From Lachnospiraceae bacterium AC2031 (GTDB lineage Bacteria > Bacillota > Clostridia > Lachnospirales > Lachnospiraceae): a stretch of DNA of 64,000 bases. The position numbers and the translations under genes were made by a program. This document shows positions 59,467 through 64,000 of this stretch, piece by piece. The stretch covers positions 1,612,001 through 1,676,000 of the forward strand of contig JIAB01000001.1 in assembly GCA_000687975.1 (NCBI GenBank), given 5' to 3'. Under the pieces are notes generated by a model. That model was not told the DNA's origin. It searched no databases and saw only the letters and a program-made list of their open reading frames with translations. The stretch's first letter is position 1. Each line of letters starts with the position of its first letter.

Positions 59467-61129
59467 CTTCCCCTCCTCTCTGAGCGCTGACCGTCACGTA
59501 GAGTGACTCGCCCTCACGGTCTGTAGTGATATCCCAGCCGTCACTGACCATGTCAAAATCCTCAGAATAATCCATGATCATTCTGATTCCATCATCACTG
59601 ATAACCACCAGGAGTTTTGTTATATCACCAATAACTTTTTCAACCACCAAGAGAAATGTATCATACAGCGAAAGGGTATCGAAGTATGAGAAGCTGCCAC
59701 CAGACATATTCTCAACAGAACCAAGCACGCCAAGATAGCCCGTGAATCTTATCATCTCTTCGATGGCAAGATATATCTCACGGGAGCTTATGCTCTCATC
59801 CTCACTATATGTTAAAACAAAGTTGGATTTCCTTTTGACAAATGCATTCAGCAGACTTACGATAGCCACCTTCTCACGGAAGTCTTCGTCCCCTGGTTTC
59901 ATCCCCTCCAGGATTTCCTCAATCTGCTTCTGCTCTTTATATACAGAAGTTGCGGCCTTTCCATAAACCAGGTTTCTTGCATCGATTCGGGACCGCTCCT
60001 CCTTCTGATCGTGCTCATACTGGATCAGCTTGTTTTCAAGATCCAGAGTTTCATTTGCTTCCTCAAGAGAAGAATTCATCCTGTTGATCTCTGATTCATC
60101 CACAGTCCAGAAAACATTTCCTCCCCTTATCTGCATACCAAAAAGCTTAGTGTCCTCATCCAGGTAGACTGGGGACTGAAGAGCCCACTCCATCTGCTCC
60201 TGGTTAACATCTATCGGCTCATCAGTCTGATATACGCTGTCAAAATCGCTGCCAGTAATAACAGCGTGAATGCTCATCTTGCTGAAGATACCTGGGTAAT
60301 CCTCATTGTAGGAAATGAGTCTGTTACGAAGACAGATCTCAAGAATAACTATCAGGGCAAAAACATAAACCTCAGGTTCATGATACATTCGCTCCAGGCC
60401 CTTCGCCTCCATGACCGTGCCGATTTCATTTACCAGTGGAACAAGATTAAGCGGGATCAGGATATAAACAATCTTTCGCCAGTTGCTTCTCTTCTTCGTA
60501 ATCCACACAAGATATACGACACCAATAATAACCGCAGCACCAACCCAGGTGTAAATTCCATAGAAAAGCGGACCGTAAGAATAAGTGCCAGTGCTGCCTA
60601 TAAACTTCGATAATGGAACCTTCGGAATAAATGCAAGATTGTGAATGTCATTTGTCAGGATTCCGACTGAAAGCAATACAGAAAAGATAACAATAAAGAT
60701 GGCCGCCTGCACCCTTCCTGTCATCAGCGGCTTACTGCCCTCATCATCGTAATCGGTATTACCGAAGGAGATAGCTGAGATCAGGAAGAAGGTCGGGATC
60801 ATAACAATTGGGATGTAGTAACAATACCAACAGACTCTTAGTGCCAGCACCGAATGAACAATACGATACTTTATCGTTCGGGTGACGATGTAAAGAATCA
60901 TAAAAAGAGCCTCCACTATCATATACCCGCGGGTATATGATGGCAGAAGCCTCTCATAAACAGACCTTATCCAGAAAACGATAAGGCCTATAAGTATTAC
61001 AAAGTTTGCAGTAAAAGCAAATGTGTCAAACAGTTCAAATGGGGTCGAATCAAATGCATGAAATAAGCCCGCAAGTAAGAACAGCGCCAGAAATATTATA
61101 GTATATCTCCTTAACCTCTTCTTACTCAC
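59459..61129 (-). CDS. 7TM-domain histidine-kinase-like protein lacking ATPase motifs
   Basis: A 556-residue membrane protein. Residues 10-270 form a HisKA-7TM sensor (eight hydrophobic blocks, with CWYCYYIPIVMIPTFFLISA). After a linker comes a helical region DLENKLIQYEHDQKEERSRI and DARNLVYGKAATSVYKEQKQ in the place of the phosphoacceptor helix, but no conserved His-Asp/Glu pair, and a C-terminal domain without N- or G-boxes (LVVISDDGIRMIMDYSED is the nearest match). It therefore looks like a degenerate kinase acting as receptor or scaffold for the intact kinase whose gene it overlaps by 8 bp. Confidence 0.8.
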   Translation of the reverse strand: MSKKRLRRYTIIFLALFLLAGLFHAFDSTPFELFDTFAFTANFVILIGLIVFWIRSVYERLLPSYTRGYMIVEALFMILYIVTRTIKYRIVHSVLALRVCWYCYYIPIVMIPTFFLISAISFGNTDYDDEGSKPLMTGRVQAAIFIVIFSVLLSVGILTNDIHNLAFIPKVPLSKFIGSTGTYSYGPLFYGIYTWVGAAVIIGVVYLVWITKKRSNWRKIVYILIPLNLVPLVNEIGTVMEAKGLERMYHEPEVYVFALIVILEICLRNRLISYNEDYPGIFSKMSIHAVITGSDFDSVYQTDEPIDVNQEQMEWALQSPVYLDEDTKLFGMQIRGGNVFWTVDESEINRMNSSLEEANETLDLENKLIQYEHDQKEERSRIDARNLVYGKAATSVYKEQKQIEEILEGMKPGDEDFREKVAIVSLLNAFVKRKSNFVLTYSEDESISSREIYLAIEEMIRFTGYLGVLGSVENMSGGSFSYFDTLSLYDTFLLVVEKVIGDITKLLVVISDDGIRMIMDYSEDFDMVSDGWDITTDREGESLYVTVSAQRGGEDG

Positions 61130-61145
61130 CCCTTATATCCCCCAT

Positions 61146-61196
61146 GGTGCAGTGGGGTCAGTCCCCACTACACCGAGGTCTGTCCCCACTTGCACA
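61146..61196 (-). repeat. GGGGACGGACCCC-type repeat, copy B4
   Basis: Minus-strand order GTGCAAG-GGGGACAGACCTC, then GTGTAGTGGGGACTGACCCC and CACTGCAC, between proS and the 7TM gene. No T-run follows, so it is a weaker terminator than B1. Confidence 0.85.
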
Positions 61197-61208
61197 TTTT
61201 GCATCATC

Positions 61209-62639
61209 TTAGTATGCGCGTCCGAAGTATACCATCTTCTTGGCTGGCTTGCCGCAGCATACGCAAGTATCAGAAAGCTGTTCCTGCTCAAATGGCATAC
61301 ATCTTGTTGATGCGCCTGTCTCAGCTTTTATATTCTCTTCGCACTCTGTCTCACCACACCACATAGCCTTAATGAATCCTGGCTTGTTGTTGATGATGTC
61401 AACAAACTCATCCCAGTTCTTTGCTGTATATGTGTGTGAATCTCTATGTGCTCTAGCTGCCTCAAGCATATCCTTCTGGATAGTTACAAGCAGCTCTTCT
61501 ACCTTAGCCTCAAGCTCGTCCATGCTAATGGAAATCTTCTCACCAGTATCACGTCTTACAAGTACGCACTGGTTGTTCTCGATATCACGAGGACCAACCT
61601 CAACTCTAAGTGGGATACCTCTCATCTCGCATTCAGCGAACTTAAATCCTGGTGACTTATCAGAATCATCAACCTTAACTCTTGCAATGTTAGCAAGCTT
61701 AGCACGAAGCTCCTCAGCCTTCTCAAGAACGCCTTCCTTCTTCTGCTGAATAGGAACGATCATAACCTGAGTTGGAGCCACCATTGGTGGAAGCTTAAGA
61801 CCGTTGTTGTCACCATGTACCATAATTATAGCACCGATAAGTCTTGTTGTAACGCCCCATGATGTCTGATGTACGTGCTTTAACTGATTATCTTTATCTG
61901 TAAACTGTACTCCAAAAGCCTGAGCAAAGCCATCACCGAAGTTGTGGCTTGTTCCTGACTGAAGTGCCTTACCATCATGCATAAGTGCTTCGATAGTATA
62001 TGTAGCAACTGCACCAGCGAACTTTTCCTTCTCAGTCTTCTGTCCCTTTACTACTGGGATTGCAAGAACCTTCTCACAGAAATCTGCATATACATTAAGC
62101 ATCTGGATAGTTCTTTCCTGAGCCTCTTCAGCTGTAGCATGTGCTGTATGTCCTTCCTGCCACAGGAACTCTCTTGAACGAAGGAAAGGTCTTGTCTCCT
62201 TCTCCCAACGAACAACTGAGCACCACTGATTGTAAACCTTTGGAAGGTCTCTATAAGATGTGATGTCCTTCTGATAGAAATCACAGAACAGAGTCTCTGA
62301 TGTAGGTCTTACACAAAGCTTCTCCTGAAGCTCGTTAAGTCCACCGTGAGTTACCCATGCAACCTCTGGAGCAAATCCTTCAACGTGATCCTTCTCCTTC
62401 TGAAGAAGTCCTTCTGGAATCAGCATTGGAAGATATACATTCTCAACTCCAGTCTCTTTAAACTTAGCATCCAGCTGCTTCTGGATAAGCTCCCAGATAG
62501 CGTAACCAGCTGGCTTAAGTACCATAAATCCTTTAACACTTGTGTAGCCTGTAAGGTCAGCCTTAACAACTACATCTGTATACCACTGCGCAAAATCCTC
62601 TTCCATAGAGGTAATTGCTTCAACCTTTTTATCTGCCAT
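61209..62639 (-). CDS. proS: Prolyl-tRNA synthetase, archaeal/eukaryote-type short form
   Basis: A 476-residue class II synthetase charging tRNA-Pro. Motif 2 [20 protein letters not shown] (about 142-161), the Pro-binding RPTSETLF, and motif 3 [19 protein letters not shown]. It lacks the INS editing domain of long bacterial ProRS and has the extra C-terminal zinc domain of this form ([13 protein letters not shown], then [11 protein letters not shown] and the terminal Tyr). Common in clostridia. GGAG precedes the ATG. I found no T-box leader. Confidence 0.95.
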   Translation of the reverse strand: MADKKVEAITSMEEDFAQWYTDVVVKADLTGYTSVKGFMVLKPAGYAIWELIQKQLDAKFKETGVENVYLPMLIPEGLLQKEKDHVEGFAPEVAWVTHGGLNELQEKLCVRPTSETLFCDFYQKDITSYRDLPKVYNQWCSVVRWEKETRPFLRSREFLWQEGHTAHATAEEAQERTIQMLNVYADFCEKVLAIPVVKGQKTEKEKFAGAVATYTIEALMHDGKALQSGTSHNFGDGFAQAFGVQFTDKDNQLKHVHQTSWGVTTRLIGAIIMVHGDNNGLKLPPMVAPTQVMIVPIQQKKEGVLEKAEELRAKLANIARVKVDDSDKSPGFKFAECEMRGIPLRVEVGPRDIENNQCVLVRRDTGEKISISMDELEAKVEELLVTIQKDMLEAARAHRDSHTYTAKNWDEFVDIINNKPGFIKAMWCGETECEENIKAETGASTRCMPFEQEQLSDTCVCCGKPAKKMVYFGRAY

Positions 62640-62664
62640 TTTTTTTCTCCTATATATTCAGTCC

Positions 62665-62708
62665 AGCTCCTTGCAGCGAGCAGCCCCTGCTGCTCCCTTC
62701 CAGGAGCT
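62665..62708 (-). other. Hairpin between pseudouridine synthase and proS
   Basis: AGCTCCT/AGGAGCT outer arms and GAGCAGC/GCTGCTC inner arms. No T-run follows on the minus strand, so it may be a processing site or leader structure for proS rather than a terminator. Confidence 0.4.
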
Positions 62709-62723
62709 TTGTGCCTTCGGCAT

Positions 62724-63518
62724 CTACCATTCAACCTGATCTATAATGTCAAATGCCATTCCTTCCGGTTCTCTATGTAAGAACACTTCTTCACCGGTAA
62801 TAGGATGAACAAATATCATCTTTGTTGAATATAGACCAATCTCATTCTTCTCTTTATTCTTAGCGCCCTTATTCTTGTTTCCGGCACCCTTTTTACCATT
62901 TGCACCCTTTACGGGACGTGGATGCTCCTTCACCACTCCGTACTTGGTGTCGCCCCAGATAGGCGCACCTTCGGCTGCCATCTGACAGCGGATCTGGTGA
63001 TGTCTTCCAGTAACAAGCTCAACTAAAAGATATGAGATAGGACCTTCATCTGTATCCAGCTCGTCAAGCACCTCGTAACGGAGTTCAGCGTACTTGGCAC
63101 CCTTCGTACCTTCTGGAACCACCTTCGTGACATTTGACTTCTTGTCATGAAGGAGATAGCTCTTAAGAGTTCCTTCCTCATCATTCATAAAGCCGCGAAC
63201 TACCACCTGATAGAACTTAGCTATCTTGCGGTCGTGAACCATGTCGGAAAGCTTAGCTGCAGTAGTCTCATCCTTTGCAAAAAGAATGATTCCCGCAACT
63301 GGTCTGTCCAGACGGTTGATAACAGCCACATATGGCTCTTCAACATCCTCTGAACTCTGCCCCGCCTCCGCAGCTGCCTCACACGCCTTTTCGTAGAGAT
63401 ACTCCTTCACAAGAGTTATCATGTCTACGCCGTAAGTTTTGTCCAGCTGACTTGGTACACCGTAAGGCTTTATACACGCTATTAAATATTCATCTTCATA
63501 AACTATGTCTAATTTCAT
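62724..63518 (-). CDS. RluA-family pseudouridine synthase
   Basis: A 264-residue enzyme that isomerises uridine in RNA. Catalytic loop INRLDRPVAGIILFAKDE (about 68-85, Asp in RLD), then LVTGRHHQIRCQMAAEG and IWGDTKYG near the C-terminus. The RLDRPVAG variant in place of RLDxxTSG marks a small subfamily without an S4 domain. Residues about 210-230 form a Lys/Gly/Asn-rich insert (NGKKGAGNKNKGAKNKEKN) that may bind RNA. Target uridine unknown. Confidence 0.88.
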   Translation of the reverse strand: MKLDIVYEDEYLIACIKPYGVPSQLDKTYGVDMITLVKEYLYEKACEAAAEAGQSSEDVEEPYVAVINRLDRPVAGIILFAKDETTAAKLSDMVHDRKIAKFYQVVVRGFMNDEEGTLKSYLLHDKKSNVTKVVPEGTKGAKYAELRYEVLDELDTDEGPISYLLVELVTGRHHQIRCQMAAEGAPIWGDTKYGVVKEHPRPVKGANGKKGAGNKNKGAKNKEKNEIGLYSTKMIFVHPITGEEVFLHREPEGMAFDIIDQVEW

Positions 63519-63521
63519 ATA

Positions 63522-64000
63522 TTATTTCTCTGAGAGAAGCTTCTGTACAGAAACAAGACGTACACAGATTGTAAAGAGCTCTGCAGCAAGCTTCAGATCT
63601 TCATTCTTTGGATATGTAGGAGCGATACGAATGTTGCTGTCGTGTGGGTCCTTGCCATATGGCCAAGTAGCACCAGCCTTTGTCATTACAACTCCTGCCT
63701 TCTTTGCCTTATCAACTATATCCTTAGCACAACCATCAAGAGAATCGAAGCTGATGAAGTAGCCACCATTTGGCTTTGTCCACTCACCGATACCAAGACC
63801 ACCAAGTCTTGACTCAAGAGTATTAAGTACAACCTCAAACTTAGGTCTGATGATCGCAGCATGCTTCTTCATATGCTCTGTCATTCCGTGAATGTCACCG
63901 AAGAAACGTACGTGACGAAGCTGGTTAACCTTATCATGACCGATTGTCTGATGTGTCATCTGCTTCAGGATATCCTCCATGTTGTTAGGTGATGTAGCAA
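63522..64000 (-). CDS. Aspatate-aminotransferase-like PLP enzyme (C-terminal part; aspartate aminotransferase), 5' end cut
   Basis: The final ~159 residues of a PLP-dependent aminotransferase; the frame is open to the window edge. The sequence NGGYFISFDSLDGCAKDIVD, then GATWPYGKDPHDSNIRIAPT matches the alanine-glyoxylate/aspartate-aminotransferase subgroup typified by the Corynebacterium enzyme, where the Arg in NIRIAPT binds the substrate carboxylate. An internal ATG is not taken as the start because the residues before it (ATSPNN) also match the family. Three bases separate its stop from the next start. Confidence 0.85.
   Translation of the reverse strand, partial: ATSPNNMEDILKQMTHQTIGHDKVNQLRHVRFFGDIHGMTEHMKKHAAIIRPKFEVVLNTLESRLGGLGIGEWTKPNGGYFISFDSLDGCAKDIVDKAKKAGVVMTKAGATWPYGKDPHDSNIRIAPTYPKNEDLKLAAELFTICVRLVSVQKLLSEK

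Noticed and set aside
62640-62723. T-box leader or tRNA-like element before proS
   Set aside because: Only a simple hairpin is present; no T-box sequence, specifier loop or tRNA arms, and the gap is too short.
1-64000. CRISPR arrays, tRNA/rRNA genes, intact insertion sequences
   Set aside because: No regularly spaced direct repeats with unique spacers, no cloverleaf or rRNA signature, and no transposase motif was seen.

Overview
The window looks like a chromosomal stretch of a low-GC, Gram-positive anaerobe of the Lachnospiraceae (Butyrivibrio/Pseudobutyrivibrio-like). This is inferred from AT-rich intergenic DNA, strong AGGAGG-type ribosome binding sites, lipoprotein signal peptides, BlaI/M56 genes, a C_GCAxxG_C_C protein, an archaeal-type short ProRS, and secreted proteins ending in Trp/Tyr-rich cell-wall-binding repeats. 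I saw no rRNA, tRNA, CRISPR array or intact transposon.

Region by region. 1-5.4 kb: a markedly AT-rich minus-strand operon of a NERD-SF1 helicase, a primary-type sigma factor and a RecQ-like helicase (cut by the window edge). It is followed by three stacked terminators and the fossil of a PLD-type helicase, and it has the look of a mobile or defence island. 6-9.3 kb: a zinc-ribbon membrane protein, a copy of a 71-bp repeat, and a MarR/C_GCAxxG_C_C/GNAT operon. 9.4-15.4 kb: an ABC-permease fossil, M18 aminopeptidase, GNAT, a secreted wall-binding protein controlled by a cyclic-di-GMP-I riboswitch, a NahK-like kinase and a second wall-binding protein. 15.4-19.8 kb: an ABC-2 exporter with an M13 lipoprotein peptidase, preceded by LytTR-like direct repeats. 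20-24 kb: two small membrane proteins, an OmpR/histidine-kinase pair and a small XRE regulator. 24.2-24.4 kb: a promoter-driven, rod-shaped candidate RNA with two terminators. 24.5-29 kb: a TerD-like protein, a HAD phosphatase, a metallophosphoesterase and shikimate kinase. 29-37.3 kb: a BlaI/M56-M23 pair, PcrA-type helicase, erythromycin-esterase-like protein and a YgjP-like metallopeptidase. 37.4-40.6 kb: a secreted transglutaminase-like protein and CCA tRNA nucleotidyltransferase. 40.7-50.9 kb: a seven-gene... more exactly six-gene exporter operon (lipoprotein, two membrane-fusion adaptors, FtsX-type permease, two ATPases). 51-57.4 kb: a lipoprotein, a split two-component system and tandem TetR paralogues. 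57.4-61.1 kb: a NarL regulator, a histidine kinase and a 7TM pseudokinase. 61.2-64 kb: proS, a pseudouridine synthase and an aspartate aminotransferase (5' end cut).

A second layer is the non-coding DNA. Two families of palindromic repeats are scattered only between about 29 and 61 kb: TGAGTC-type hairpins fused directly to stop codons, and GTGCAGTGGGGACGGACCCC-type hairpins. Most act as, or resemble, transcription terminators.

The best candidates for something undescribed are the NERD-helicase/sigma/RecQ operon, the rod-like RNA at 24.26-24.40 kb, the M56-M23 fusion with its BlaI repressor, and the stop-codon-linked repeat family. All functions are assigned by reading motifs; nothing was searched.
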